Source of the DNA: Nocardia suismassiliense
GTDB lineage: Bacteria; Actinomycetota; Actinomycetes; Mycobacteriales; Mycobacteriaceae
Direction: 5' to 3'
Assembly (NCBI RefSeq): GCF_900269665.1
Contig: NZ_LT985361.1
Span: 3,639,982 to 3,703,981, forward strand
DNA: 64,000 nucleotides
Shown here: positions 1 through 8,426 of the stretch, in pieces
How positions within the stretch are numbered: position 1 is the first letter of the stretch
How the letters are laid out: each line of letters opens with the position of its first letter
The notes under the pieces: model-generated
The model's input: the letters and a program-made list of their open reading frames with translations, nothing else
Told to the model about the DNA's origin: nothing
Database searches by the model: none
Made by a program: the position numbers and the translations under genes

Positions 1-114
1 ATGATGTTTTTTTTTTGAAAAGAAGAAACGGACATACAAAATTGAGTGCGGTCCGGTGGGCTGGGAGATGTATAAAAGGGACAGGGCCGGCCCCGCCGAT
101 CGGCCTCGCCTTGA

Positions 115-667
115 TCAGGTGGGTGCGTGGTGGGCTCGGGCGGTTCGGAGTTGTCGCAGCATTTGGTTGATTGCCTTGTTGGTGACGATGTCGGTCGGGC
201 GCCGGCTGCGTTGCTCGGCGACGACGCGGCCGCCGGGTGTCACGAGGAACGCGCCTCCGGATTGTCGGGCAACGGCTTTGGGGGTGCGTTCGATGAGTGA
301 GGTGAGCAGCTCGAGTCCGCTGGCTAGGGAGTGCGGGCGGCCGATCGTGTTGCGGTAGAGCCCGAGTCGCCGGTAGAGGACGCGATCGGTGTCGAGCAGG
401 ATCGGGGCGCGGCTACCGGCGCTGGTGTGGAATTGTGCGCCATCACGGGGGGGTCCCCATGCCGATGGTGACCGCTGAGACGCCGGCGGTGGTGAGTGCG
501 TCGAGTGTGGTTGTGAGAGTAGCGATCTGACGATGGGCGGCCTGGTGGGTGAGCTGGGGGAGGAACACGACCAGAGCGGGGGTGTCCTGAAAGAAACTGC
601 CGAGAAGGTGGTGGCGGTGTCGGTGGTCGAGCAGGACTTCGTTGGCGACGACGTCGAATCGGGTCAT
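115..667 (-). pseudogene. Redoxin-like (AhpC/TSA-type fold) gene interrupted by a frameshift
   Basis: The reading frame starts with ATG at 667, overlapping the stop of the DUF2236 gene (ATGA), and stops early at 443-445 after 74 codons. The stop comes just after a run of seven G on the plus strand (447-453). Removing one base from this run restores an open frame to a TGA at 115-117, giving about 183 residues. The restored protein reads like the AhpC/TSA antioxidant family: a strand ending LVVFLP, then VSAVTIGMGTPRDGAQF and a segment like ILLDTDRVLYRRLGLY. The usual redox cysteines after the FL strand are absent (FLPQLTHQAAH). It is either a decayed gene, a phase-variable gene, or a sequencing error in the homopolymer. 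Fold assignment is by recognition only. Confidence 0.6.
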
Positions 668-1680
668 TTCGTGGCCGCCTTGTCTGCCCAGTTCGCGTTC
701 GGGCCGAGGGTGCCGCCCTTGCCGTGCTGGAGATCGGTGGCCCAGTCCGGATCCAGGGGCAGGCGACCGGTGCCGGGGCTGTGGCGCAGTGCGTTGGCTT
801 TGTAGCCCCAGGCTTCGTAGCCGAAGAAGGGCACGATGGTGCGGTCGAGCGGTTTGGTGCGCGCGATGGCGGCAGAGCGTCGCACGATCGCGTCGGCGGC
901 GGCGAATCGTCGTGGCTGGTCGGGGATTCCGCAGACCGCCCGGGTGCCGGGACGCAGGGTGGAAAATACCGCGGTGCCGACGATTTTGTTGATGCGGGTG
1001 GTGCCGACCAGGCCCATGATCGCCGGTGCGGCGGGCGGGTTCATGAAGAACTCGACCAGTTCCTGGGCGGGTTCGGTGTAGGCCATCTTGTGGCGTTCGG
1101 CGTCGTCGAGCCAGGCGTAGACGTCTTCGGGGGTGGTCGGGATGACCTGGCGGGGTATGCCGAGCAGTTCGCCCAGAACGTGGTGCTCGCCCCAGAACTC
1201 GCGTTCGTCGTCCTCGGTGAAGGTTTCGCCGCTGTATTTGCGGAACGACTCGACCAGGCACGGGAACCCGGCCAGGTAGGTGAACAGCAACGCGTCCGGC
1301 AGGTTGGCGCGGTAGGGCTCGCCGGTGGTCGGTACGACACCGTTGACGTGGGAGTGCCGGCGGAACAGATCTCGCCCGGCCTTGAGCGCGGTGGCGGTGT
1401 CGCCGTAGATCAGGGCCGTGAACACGCTGTTGCTGCGCCGAACCCGACCGTATATATCGCTCATGTAGGTGCTGTTCTGCCCGACACCGGCCGCGCCGAT
1501 CGGGTCGAGCATGACCGCCACCGAACCGGCTATGCCCGCGATGGCGAGGACGACCGGATTGGCGTAGACGCGCCAGCTCACCGAGCCGGGGCCGAAGAAT
1601 CCGTCGTCGTGTCGCGGGGCGTTGGCGAGTTCGAGTGCTTTGCGGCCTTGTTCGCCCTGTAAGCCGACCAGTCTGTCCAT
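664..1680 (-). CDS. DUF2236 oxygenase (mpaB/LatB-like family)
   Basis: The 338-residue product matches the DUF2236 family, which includes the fungal ER oxygenase MpaB and the rubber oxygenase Lcp group; many members are haem-dependent. Family-like segments seen are VSWRVYANPVVLAIAG, GDTATALKAGRDLFRRH with the following HVNGVVPTTGEPYRAN, and LLFTYLAGFPCLVESF, the usual order in this family. I start it at the ATG at 1680 because AAAGGGGATC lies just upstream; an ATG at 1710 has no such site. It overlaps the redoxin-like gene by 4 bp, so the two were probably one operon. It faces a TetR gene across a palindromic operator and is the likely target of that repressor. The substrate cannot be read from sequence. 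Confidence 0.8.
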   Translation of the reverse strand: MDRLVGLQGEQGRKALELANAPRHDDGFFGPGSVSWRVYANPVVLAIAGIAGSVAVMLDPIGAAGVGQNSTYMSDIYGRVRRSNSVFTALIYGDTATALKAGRDLFRRHSHVNGVVPTTGEPYRANLPDALLFTYLAGFPCLVESFRKYSGETFTEDDEREFWGEHHVLGELLGIPRQVIPTTPEDVYAWLDDAERHKMAYTEPAQELVEFFMNPPAAPAIMGLVGTTRINKIVGTAVFSTLRPGTRAVCGIPDQPRRFAAADAIVRRSAAIARTKPLDRTIVPFFGYEAWGYKANALRHSPGTGRLPLDPDWATDLQHGKGGTLGPNANWADKAATK

Positions 1681-1718
1681 GGTGATCCCCTTTGATCCCG
1701 CCACATCCATTTGGCATG

Positions 1719-1742
1719 ACGCTGCAATACGAATTACAGCGT
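1719..1742. promoter_or_regulatory. Probable TetR operator between divergent genes
   Basis: A 24-bp imperfect palindrome with outer arms ACGCTG (1719-1724) and CAGCGT (1737-1742) and an inner near-symmetric AAT-N-CG-N-ATT. Twenty of the 24 positions agree with the reverse complement. It lies in the gap between the DUF2236 gene (start 1680) and the TetR gene (start 1833), as expected for shared control. Confidence 0.65.
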
Positions 1743-1832
1743 AATCTCAAGAGGTGCGGGTGGCAAGGCTCCGTCTGAGACAGGGCGTCTGATGGAATGG
1801 CGGAGTGGCCGTTGCAGGAGAGTGGTGATCGC

Positions 1833-2456
1833 ATGCCCAAGGCGTTGACACGTGAGGAGCTGCAGGCCCGCACGCGCGAGCAGATCCTCACCGCGGCGCA
1901 GGTCGTATTCCTCACGCGCGGCTACAACGCGACGACCATGGGCCAGATCGCTGCCGAAGCCGGACGCTCGCACGGGTCGATCTACAGCAACTTCGCGGGC
2001 AAGGAAGAACTGTGCCTGGAAGTGTTGCGTATCCATTTCGAACAGGTCCTGGCCGACCTGTCGCACGCGGTGCTGGCCATGCGCGGTGTGGACGCGAAGC
2101 TGGCGGCCACTCGCGAGCAGTGGAGGCGACTTCTCGAGCAGTCCGAATGGATCAGTCTCGCAGCGGATTTCGTCATGGCGACCCGAAACAACCCCGAGCA
2201 GGAACAAGCCAACCGCGCCACCATCGACATGTTCACTGCCGGCCTGCAAGCGCTGCTCTATGCGCAAGCCGCCACCGAGGACATCGTGGTCGATGATCCC
2301 GCACTGGTCGAGCAGGCGATAGCTGCCCTGGTCGCCACCGGCGTCGGCTTGGCGGTAGGGCAAGCCTTGGGCGCGGTTCCACGAGAGGTCGCTACGAACG
2401 CATTCATCGAAAACCTGAATGTATGGATCCAGCGCACCGAAATTCGCCGGTCCTAG
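1833..2456 (+). CDS. TetR/AcrR family regulator
   Basis: The 207-residue product has an N-terminal TetR helix-turn-helix at about residues 10-56: REQILTAAQVVFLTRGY, TTMGQIAAEAGRSHGSIY and SNFAGKEEL. The remainder is the helical ligand and dimer domain. I chose the ATG at 1833, which follows GCAGGAG; ATGs further up at 1792 and 1797 are possible but add residues without similarity to the family. It is divergent from the DUF2236 gene and probably represses it and itself through the palindrome at 1719-1742. The ligand is unknown. Confidence 0.85.
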   Translation: MPKALTREELQARTREQILTAAQVVFLTRGYNATTMGQIAAEAGRSHGSIYSNFAGKEELCLEVLRIHFEQVLADLSHAVLAMRGVDAKLAATREQWRRLLEQSEWISLAADFVMATRNNPEQEQANRATIDMFTAGLQALLYAQAATEDIVVDDPALVEQAIAALVATGVGLAVGQALGAVPREVATNAFIENLNVWIQRTEIRRS

Positions 2457-2694
2457 CCGCTCATCGGCGCTATCGGATGTTCACTGGCGACCAGCGGGTA
2501 CAGCGCTCACTCGAACGGCCGGGCGGCGGCAATTGCGGACGTTCTGCGGGCGCAGGGATATCCGGGACCGGCGCTGCTGCCCGGCGCCGTGCGGGTGCGC
2601 TGAAGTAGCCCGGCTGAACCGATTCCCAAGGTGGACGGTACGAAATCCTCGGCTACGGCACTCGCCGCCGGCTGGCATCGATGCCCAGCTCGAG

Positions 2695-3345
2695 CTAGTC
2701 GTCGAGTGCCGCCCCTACGGTGGCGACAATCGTCTGTGTCATGCGGAATGGGTTGGCGGGCTTGTGGATGTCGATCGAGAATCCGCTGTTGGTCAGCAAG
2801 TCGACCAAGCCGTTCCCGCACACTTCGCGGGCATGGCGCGGCTCGAGTGCCAGCAGGTATGCGTCCATCAACAAACCAATCGACGCGGGACGGTCCAGGT
2901 CGACGATCACGATCCGACCGCCAGGACCGAGTACCCGCGCGGACTCGCGTATTGCGTTGGCGCGCACCGCTGTCGGGACCTCGTGCAGGCCGAACACCGA
3001 CATGACAGTGTCGAACGAGTTGTCCGGGTAGGGCAATGCGGCGATGTCGCCTTGGACCAGGGTGACATTGGTGATTTCCGCACGGGACAGCTTGCGGCGG
3101 CCGACCGCGATCATCTCGGATGAGAGATCCACGCCGACGGCCCGCACCTCGGGGTGCCTGCCGACCAGGAGCCGCGAGGCATATCCGGTCCCGGCGCACA
3201 GTTCCAGCACCCGCCCCACGCTGCCCAACTCGGCATGACGGATCAGCTCCTCATGCGGTCGCCCCGGCAGGAGTGGATTGGCAATCTCGAGAATCTCCCC
3301 GGCGAGTGCAAACTTCACGCGATTCCCGAAAGCGGACATGGCCAT
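2695..3345 (-). CDS. Class I SAM-dependent methyltransferase
   Basis: A 216-residue product with the class I methyltransferase order: motif I VLELCAGTGYASRLL (about residues 45-60), an acidic end of strand 2 (GVDLSSEMI), motif II GDIAALPYPDNSFDTV and a post-motif RVLGPGGRIVIVD. This is the UbiE/Methyltransf_11 pattern. The acceptor is unknown. The ATG at 3345 (or a second ATG at 3339) is not preceded by a Shine-Dalgarno site, and an iron-box-like palindrome overlaps it, which suggests a leaderless transcript. Neighbours do not form an obvious pathway, although iron control would fit a gene linked to siderophore or iron-stress metabolism. Confidence 0.8.
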   Translation of the reverse strand: MAMSAFGNRVKFALAGEILEIANPLLPGRPHEELIRHAELGSVGRVLELCAGTGYASRLLVGRHPEVRAVGVDLSSEMIAVGRRKLSRAEITNVTLVQGDIAALPYPDNSFDTVMSVFGLHEVPTAVRANAIRESARVLGPGGRIVIVDLDRPASIGLLMDAYLLALEPRHAREVCGNGLVDLLTNSGFSIDIHKPANPFRMTQTIVATVGAALDD

Positions 3346-3363
3346 TAGGTTAGGTGACCCTAA
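3345..3363. promoter_or_regulatory. Candidate IdeR/DtxR iron box
   Basis: The 19-bp site begins TTAGGTTAGG and ends CCCTAA. It matches the known IdeR consensus (TTAGGTTAG-S-CTAACCTAA) at 16 of 19 positions by eye, with the mismatches near the centre. It covers the predicted start of the methyltransferase, a position suited to iron-dependent repression. Confidence 0.5.
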
Positions 3364-3555
3364 GGGGCGCGTCCAGAGGCAGACTCGCCCGGCCTCACGG
3401 GAATCGCCATGAGCGCGCACTGCCAGGCGGCCGGGAATCGCTCGGCCCGTAGATCTTCCACACGCCCGCGTCAGCTGCTTTGAAGCGCACGGGTCCCGGC
3501 AATGCTGGATGTTCCCAGGCCGATGCTGTTGTGCGGCTCAGCAGAAAATTCGCGG

Positions 3556-3586
3556 TTGCTCCTGACGTAGCGTCAGGCCATAGCGT
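3556..3586 (+). promoter_or_regulatory. MerR-type promoter with operator
   Basis: A -35-like TTGCTC (3556-3561) and a -10-like TAGCGT (3581-3586) are separated by 19 bp, the long spacing typical of MerR-controlled promoters. Inside the spacer is a perfect palindrome CCTGACG-TAG-CGTCAGG (3561-3577). The MerR gene begins about 50 bp downstream, so autoregulation is likely. Confidence 0.6.
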
Positions 3587-3633
3587 CGGCGTTACCGGCG
3601 CGAGGTGCGGCGGTGGAAGTGAGATGGAAGCGG

Positions 3634-4389
3634 ATGGACAAGCCGGGAAATGGGCAGGTGTGGAAGGTCGGTGAGCTCGCGACCGAGATCGGATTGACGG
3701 TCCGGACGTTGCATCATTACGACCGCATCGGCTTGGTAAGCCCGGCTGGGCGCACCGGTACCGGGCATCGGCTCTATACCGAAGCCGATGTCCAGCACCT
3801 GTATCAGGTGGTGGCCTTGCGTCAGCTGGGCCTGGGACTGGACCAGATCGCGAACGTGCTCGCCGGCGCTACGGCAATCACGCAAGTGCTGGCCGCGCAC
3901 CGCGATTTTCTGGCTGCTCAGGTCGCTGCGACGCAAGCCCTGCACGCCCTGGTGGCCGCGCTTGCGGCAACGGCGCAGAACCGGCCCGACATCTCCGCGC
4001 ATCGCTTCCTGGAATTGATCAGGAGGACTGTCATGGTCGACGACACGGTCAAGCAATATTTCACGCAAGAGCAATTGGCACAGCTCGCTCACCGTCGGGA
4101 GCAATCCGGCGAGCCGCACATCGAGCAGGTCGAAGCAGGATGGGGCGAATTGATCTCGCAGGTCGACGCGGCAATCGAGGCCGGGCTGGACCCGGCCTCT
4201 GCGCAGGCTCGGCAGTTGGCCGAGCGGTGGATGCGGTTGCTGGAAGAGTTCCACGGTGGTGATACCGGGCTGCGCGACAGTTTGTACCGTATGCAAGCCG
4301 ACAACGCAGAACGAATTCAGAACGAGTTCCGCGGCCCGTCACCGGCCCAGATCGATTTCATCAAGGCCGCGAACGCTTCCCGCGGATAG
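3634..4389 (+). CDS. MerR family regulator with TipAS-like C-terminal domain
   Basis: The 251-residue product begins with a MerR helix-turn-helix and wing: VWKVGELATEIGLTVRTLHHYDRIGLVSP, followed by HRLYTEADVQHLYQV. A dimer helix follows, then a C-terminal region (about residues 130-250) rich in W, Q and E that resembles TipAS, the drug-binding domain of TipA-type multidrug sensors (DDTVKQYFTQEQLAQL and WGELISQVDAAIEAG). I start at the ATG at 3634 after GGAAGCG; an ATG at 3613 is also possible. A MerR-style promoter lies just upstream. No transporter is adjacent, so the regulon beyond itself is not visible. Confidence 0.85.
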   Translation: MDKPGNGQVWKVGELATEIGLTVRTLHHYDRIGLVSPAGRTGTGHRLYTEADVQHLYQVVALRQLGLGLDQIANVLAGATAITQVLAAHRDFLAAQVAATQALHALVAALAATAQNRPDISAHRFLELIRRTVMVDDTVKQYFTQEQLAQLAHRREQSGEPHIEQVEAGWGELISQVDAAIEAGLDPASAQARQLAERWMRLLEEFHGGDTGLRDSLYRMQADNAERIQNEFRGPSPAQIDFIKAANASRG

Positions 4390-4736
4390 TGACGCCCGGC
4401 ATGCGCACCGAACCGCTGACTCGTATCGCCGGGGCAGATGTCGGGATCGTGCGCCAACTGCCGCACGGTTGATTAGCTCGATCCGGCGACCCGCCGAATT
4501 GATCACGACGAAATCCGTTGGCCTGATGCATGTCAGGCGCCTGTCCTGAGAGTTGTTGTGTAGCAACACAATTCTCTAACCAGCCAGGACACCGTTCACG
4601 TCGGGACGTCGCAGCGCCAGGGTGCGTGAATAATCCTCCAAGAAATTCGGAAGCTCTGCAGAGTTCTGCATGTCGATTTATACTCAGGGTTAATAGATTT
4701 TTACTCAACAATTATTTCGATAATGGGGGGTTTGCC
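4390..4736. other. Intergenic stretch, AT-rich at its end
   Basis: No convincing gene. The last 90 bases (from about 4650) are clearly AT-richer than the surroundings and probably hold the promoter of the secreted protein that follows. I see no confident -35/-10 pair. Confidence 0.4.
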
Positions 4737-5183
4737 GTGCATTTACGTATCCGACGGACATCGAAGAGAGCGGCTGCGGTCGTGGCTACGCTCGCGGCTA
4801 TTGGGGGTTTGACTTTGGCTGGGGCGCCCAACGCGGCTGCCGACGATCGGGCCATATTCGATCTCCCCTTCGGGGCGACCTATTACAGTGGCACGATCGA
4901 ATTCTACAACCGGTCGGTGATCGTCGCGGGCAGCCTGCGAGGCCTGAGCACCGGTTGTCGCCGGGGAGCGGCTAGCGCGGAAACTGCCGACGGCAGGACT
5001 TTGGACTACAACACTACGAGCGCCACGTGCACGGGGCCCGTTCATCGGGAGATCCACCTCTCGGCAGACGTGGTGGGCGGAGCCAGGATAGTCCAGGTCT
5101 GGCTCGTGGACGAAGCCAACGGCAACTTCCTTGTGGGCTGCGCGGTCAAGCGCGGAGGGGATCGGTGCATCCGCGTCCCCTAG
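4737..5183 (+). CDS. Small secreted protein of unknown function
   Basis: The 148-residue product starts at GTG 4737, seven bases after a GGGGGG run. An earlier ATG at 4530 in frame would add about 70 unlike residues. The N-terminus is a classic Sec signal: RIRRTSKR, a hydrophobic stretch (AAAVVATLAAIGGLTLAGA), then a likely cleavage after AAA near residue 34. The mature part of about 115 residues holds four cysteines (in CRRG, CTGP, GCAV and RCIR), which could form two disulfides. No catalytic motif was recognised. It stands alone, with an AT-rich promoter region. Small exported proteins of this kind are common in mycolate actinobacteria. Confidence 0.7.
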   Translation: MHLRIRRTSKRAAAVVATLAAIGGLTLAGAPNAAADDRAIFDLPFGATYYSGTIEFYNRSVIVAGSLRGLSTGCRRGAASAETADGRTLDYNTTSATCTGPVHREIHLSADVVGGARIVQVWLVDEANGNFLVGCAVKRGGDRCIRVP

Positions 5184-5238
5184 AGCTCGGTCGGTCGAGG
5201 GAGAATCCACGACGAGGCATCCGCCCCGCAGGTTGTGC

Positions 5239-5445
5239 TCACAGTTCTGCGTGCGTGGTGTGCCCAGCACCAGCGTTGACCGAACCCACTGTCGGAGCGC
5301 CCTCGGCGGTTTCTTCGACGGGTGGATAGGCGTCGCGCAGACGGTGCACGGTCGCCGCCACGACGGCACGGACGTCCGTCTCGTGCAGTGGGGCGGAGAG
5401 CAGCGCCGCACTGCATGAGAAGCCCTCGACCGGGGTGAACAGCAT
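5239..5445 (-). CDS. Possible small protein or gene remnant
   Basis: A 68-codon frame from ATG 5445. About three quarters of its codons end in G or C, a little below the neighbouring genes. It includes an amphipathic stretch DVRAVVAATVHRLRDAY. No ribosome-binding site is visible and no family is recognised. The rest of 5184-5560 shows no gene. Confidence 0.25.
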   Translation of the reverse strand: MLFTPVEGFSCSAALLSAPLHETDVRAVVAATVHRLRDAYPPVEETAEGAPTVGSVNAGAGHTTHAEL

Positions 5446-5560
5446 TAGCGCTTCGCGTTGCAGTAGTCTTCCGCGGACCTCTGCTGGCTGCTTCGGAGCG
5501 CGGGCGCGGGATTTGCGGACGTGCTCGCCGGGTGCGGTGGCGCGGTGGTTCAATCGCTCG

Positions 5561-5971
5561 ATGTGTGGTGACGAGATTGTCGGTCAGTGGAGTGTGGAGG
5601 CCGGGTATCACAGCTCGATGGAGGATGAGCAGTTCGTCTTCTGGGGTGATGGTGTGGGGTTGGTGGAGTCCACGCGGCCGGGGGCGAGTGAGTGTGTGCT
5701 GTTCCGATGGGCGCGTACGGCGATTCGGACGGTGCGGCTAGAACCGCATCGGTGCGTCCGGCGCGACGGCGGTGCGGTGGTGGATGATGATGTGCCCGAG
5801 GTGGTCGAGATCGGTTATCGGATCACCCGGGAGCAGCGGCCGTTGATCGGTGAGGTGCTGCCGGTGCTGTATCTGCCCGCCCCGTTCGCGGCGACTCCGG
5901 ACGGCGGGTACGGGCTGATCACGCGGGAACCGGCGGTGTATTTCACGAAGATGCGGCGGGCGAGTTCGTGA
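5561..5971 (+). CDS. Hypothetical protein
   Basis: A 136-residue product from ATG 5561. It has a beta-rich look with segments such as IVGQWSVEAGYHSSM, FVFWGDGVGLVESTRPGASE and LFRWARTAIRTVRLE, which recall a lipocalin-like or small beta-sheet fold, but I cannot name a family. There is no signal peptide or membrane segment. The frame is open further upstream to 5435, but those residues look non-coding. No strong Shine-Dalgarno site is seen. Neighbours give no clue to function. Confidence 0.5.
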   Translation: MCGDEIVGQWSVEAGYHSSMEDEQFVFWGDGVGLVESTRPGASECVLFRWARTAIRTVRLEPHRCVRRDGGAVVDDDVPEVVEIGYRITREQRPLIGEVLPVLYLPAPFAATPDGGYGLITREPAVYFTKMRRASS

Positions 5972-6080
5972 ATCGAGGCATCGTCAAAGTCTGTGCGCAC
6001 CACGCTTACAACCGCATGGCCTGCCGGTCTGAACAGTCTTGAAAGCGGCATGTGAGTGCGTTGGGCGAGGGTGACAGCCT

Positions 6081-6248
6081 ATGCGATCTGAGGCGCCTGG
6101 AGCCGTGGTCGACTCTGTGGTACTGCAAGGTTCCGAGTGGATTCCGCACGCGGGCAGCGGTTTCCGGCTCGTCTATCGTATGACCGAACAGAGCGAAGAG
6201 CCGGTAATCAGCCTGCGCCGAGGCATGAGAAGCACTATGTCGCAATGA
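6081..6248 (+). CDS. Possible small ORF in an otherwise empty gap
   Basis: A 55-codon frame begins at ATG 6081 after GCGAGGGTGACAG, a plausible ribosome-binding site. The product (starting MRSEAPGAVVDSVVL) has no recognised domain. The rest of 5972-6357 holds nothing I can support. Confidence 0.25.
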   Translation: MRSEAPGAVVDSVVLQGSEWIPHAGSGFRLVYRMTEQSEEPVISLRRGMRSTMSQ

Positions 6249-6357
6249 ATCTCGCTCGCACAGGGGGCCGGCGCACAGCTCGCCGGCTGCGGAGCGGCCT
6301 GCCGACTAGGCTGTGTCATGTGTCAGGCTGTCGCTCGATCCTCCGCGCCGGTATCGC

Positions 6358-7311
6358 ATGAGGGCCGTCGTGTACGACCGCTACGGCGGCCCCGAGGTGC
6401 TGTCGATCGCCGATACCCCAACGCCGTCGCCGGCGCCGAAACAGGTGCTGGTCCAGGTGCATGCGACGTCGGTCAACCTCTCCGACTGGGAGACACTGCG
6501 GGGGACGCCGCTGTATTCGCGCATCGGCGGGCTCCGGACTCCCGGTCGCCCGGTTCTCGGATCCGATATCGCCGGACGGGTCGAAGCCGTCGGCTCCGAG
6601 GTCACCCTGTTCGCGCCCGGTGACGAGGTCTACGGCGACAATCTGATGCTCAAGGGCGGATTCGCTGAATATGCCGTGGCTCCTGAATCGGCGCTGGCCC
6701 ACAAACCGGCGTCGCTGAGCTTCGCCGAAGCGTCGACCCTGCCCCAAGCGGGGGCGATCGCCCTACAGGGCACCGCCGATATCGCTGCCGGAATGTCGGT
6801 GTTGATCAACGGAGCCGGCGGCGGATCCGGAGCGTTCGCGATCCAGTTGGCCAAGAACGCCGGGGCGCACGTGACCGCGGTCGACAACGCCGACAAGCTG
6901 GCGTTCATGCGCACGCTCGGCGCCGACGAGGTAATCGACTATCGCGTCGAGAACTTCACCCGAACCGGACCATACCACCGAGTACTCGACCTCGTCGCCC
7001 ACCGGTCGGTCTTCGCCTACCGCAGGTCGGTCGCCCGCGGCGGCCGGTACCGCTGCGTCGGCGGCACCACCAGCGCGTTGCTGCGGATGACGACGCTCGG
7101 CGTGCTCGCCGGATCGGTGACCGGGCGTTCCCTCGGAGTCCTCGCGGTGAAGGAAGGGCCCGAGCACTTCACACCCCTCGCGCAGGCGTGCGTCGCAGGA
7201 CGGATCGGAATCCACGTCGACCACACCTTCCCGCTCGACGAGACCGCAAAAGCGCTGTCCCACGTGGGTACGGGACGCGCCCTCGGCAAAGTGGTAGTCC
7301 AGATCCGCTGA
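6358..7311 (+). CDS. Zinc-independent MDR alcohol dehydrogenase/quinone reductase-like protein
   Basis: The 317-residue product belongs to the medium-chain dehydrogenase/reductase superfamily. It has the GroES-like start MRAVVYDRYGGPEVL, the LGSDIAGRVEAVGSEV segment, and a Rossmann motif VLINGAGGGSGAFAIQLAK at about residues 150-168. The structural zinc cysteines and catalytic zinc ligands of classical alcohol dehydrogenases are absent, as in quinone-reductase and enoyl-reductase branches. It should reduce a carbonyl or quinone with NAD(P)H in the cytosol. No Shine-Dalgarno site precedes the ATG at 6358, chosen because the family always begins at this point. The next gene is 204 bp away. Confidence 0.85.
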   Translation: MRAVVYDRYGGPEVLSIADTPTPSPAPKQVLVQVHATSVNLSDWETLRGTPLYSRIGGLRTPGRPVLGSDIAGRVEAVGSEVTLFAPGDEVYGDNLMLKGGFAEYAVAPESALAHKPASLSFAEASTLPQAGAIALQGTADIAAGMSVLINGAGGGSGAFAIQLAKNAGAHVTAVDNADKLAFMRTLGADEVIDYRVENFTRTGPYHRVLDLVAHRSVFAYRRSVARGGRYRCVGGTTSALLRMTTLGVLAGSVTGRSLGVLAVKEGPEHFTPLAQACVAGRIGIHVDHTFPLDETAKALSHVGTGRALGKVVVQIR

Positions 7312-7515
7312 TTGCCGGGTGCTTCAGCGATGTCCGGTTCGATCAACTCGTCGGCGCCCGATCTTCGGCGATACCAAACGTTCTGCGGCGCAGTCGATTT
7401 CGCCGCGCAGCACGCCCACACCGCCAGGCATATTCGTATCTCCGGAGAACAGAAACCGCAGATCCGGCGGCCCGATCAAGCGACGTACCAGGTTGCGGTG
7501 CATACGATTCCAGGC

Positions 7516-8343
7516 ATGAACCCGATGCTCGACTATGCCACCGCCGGGCCACTGACAAACCTGAGCGGGATCGATCCGGCCGTGTTGCGATCAGTCCCTA
7601 CCGAGGTCGTCGAGATCTGTCAGCTGACCTCGTCGTTGGTTGTCCAGCCACACGATGCTCAGGCCCTGAACCTGTCAGCAGAACGGTTCGGCGAGAACCA
7701 GATCCGACCGGTGGACCAGCTGCTCGACGCCCTCCTGGCGTTGGCACCGACGCCGCTCGACGTCGCCCGCGAACCATCCCGACGCGTCATCGGAACATGT
7801 CGCCACTTCGCCGTGATCAGTTGTGCGTTGCTGCGGCATCGCCGCATCCCGTCCCGCGTGCGGTGCGGTTTCGCCACTTACTTTCAGCCTGGGCAAGGCG
7901 TGGACCATTGGATCACCGAGTACTGGCACGACACTCGGGGCCGCTGGGTACGCATCGACTCCGAGATTCTGGGCCAGGACATCCTGGAACATCCCGAGGA
8001 CCTCCACGCCGACGAATTCCTCAGCGGCGGCGAAGCCTGGATCGCGTTCCGTGACGGCCGTATCGACGCCGCGACCTTCGGGGTTTATGGCACCGAGAAC
8101 TGGGGCCCCGCAGAGATCAGGGGCAACGCGATCAAAGACCTCGCCGCGTTGAACAAGGTCGAGATGCTGCCCTGGGATGAGTGGGGCCGGATGACCGCGT
8201 CCTACAACGACGAGACGGGATCCGACTACGACGACCTACTCGATACCATCTCCGCGACGTGTATCCGAGATGATCCCGCCGAGCTTGTCGAGTTGTATGC
8301 GCACGACGAGTTGCGCGTTCCTGCGGAACTCGTGCCCCGATAG
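7516..8343 (+). CDS. Transglutaminase-like domain protein
   Basis: A 275-residue product from ATG 7516. The central region carries a transglutaminase-core triad: Cys in GTCRHFAVISCALL, His in DHWITEYW, and Asp in VRIDSEILG. In bacteria this fold often acts as a cysteine protease or amidase rather than a cross-linking enzyme. No signal peptide or membrane segment is seen, so it is probably cytosolic. The C-terminal third is unassigned. The frame is open back to 7312, but the extra N-terminal residues look random. It is unlinked to the lasso-peptide B2 protease farther along, which has the same fold. Confidence 0.75.
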   Translation: MNPMLDYATAGPLTNLSGIDPAVLRSVPTEVVEICQLTSSLVVQPHDAQALNLSAERFGENQIRPVDQLLDALLALAPTPLDVAREPSRRVIGTCRHFAVISCALLRHRRIPSRVRCGFATYFQPGQGVDHWITEYWHDTRGRWVRIDSEILGQDILEHPEDLHADEFLSGGEAWIAFRDGRIDAATFGVYGTENWGPAEIRGNAIKDLAALNKVEMLPWDEWGRMTASYNDETGSDYDDLLDTISATCIRDDPAELVELYAHDELRVPAELVPR

Positions 8344-8426
8344 CTGGACTGGCTAACACCTGACCAAAGCGCGCCCAGCGGCAGGTCCGTGCGTTGTAGC
8401 GGGGGCGGTGTCATCGATGAACTGAT

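Noticed and set aside
1..55. AT-rich start with T and A runs
   Set aside because: Looks like a simple low-complexity stretch; too short at the window edge to call a terminator or element end.
443..1915. 490-residue minus-strand frame over the DUF2236 gene
   Set aside because: Only its last part (667 downward) is real. The rest is an arginine/proline-rich shadow of the DUF2236 gene in another frame.
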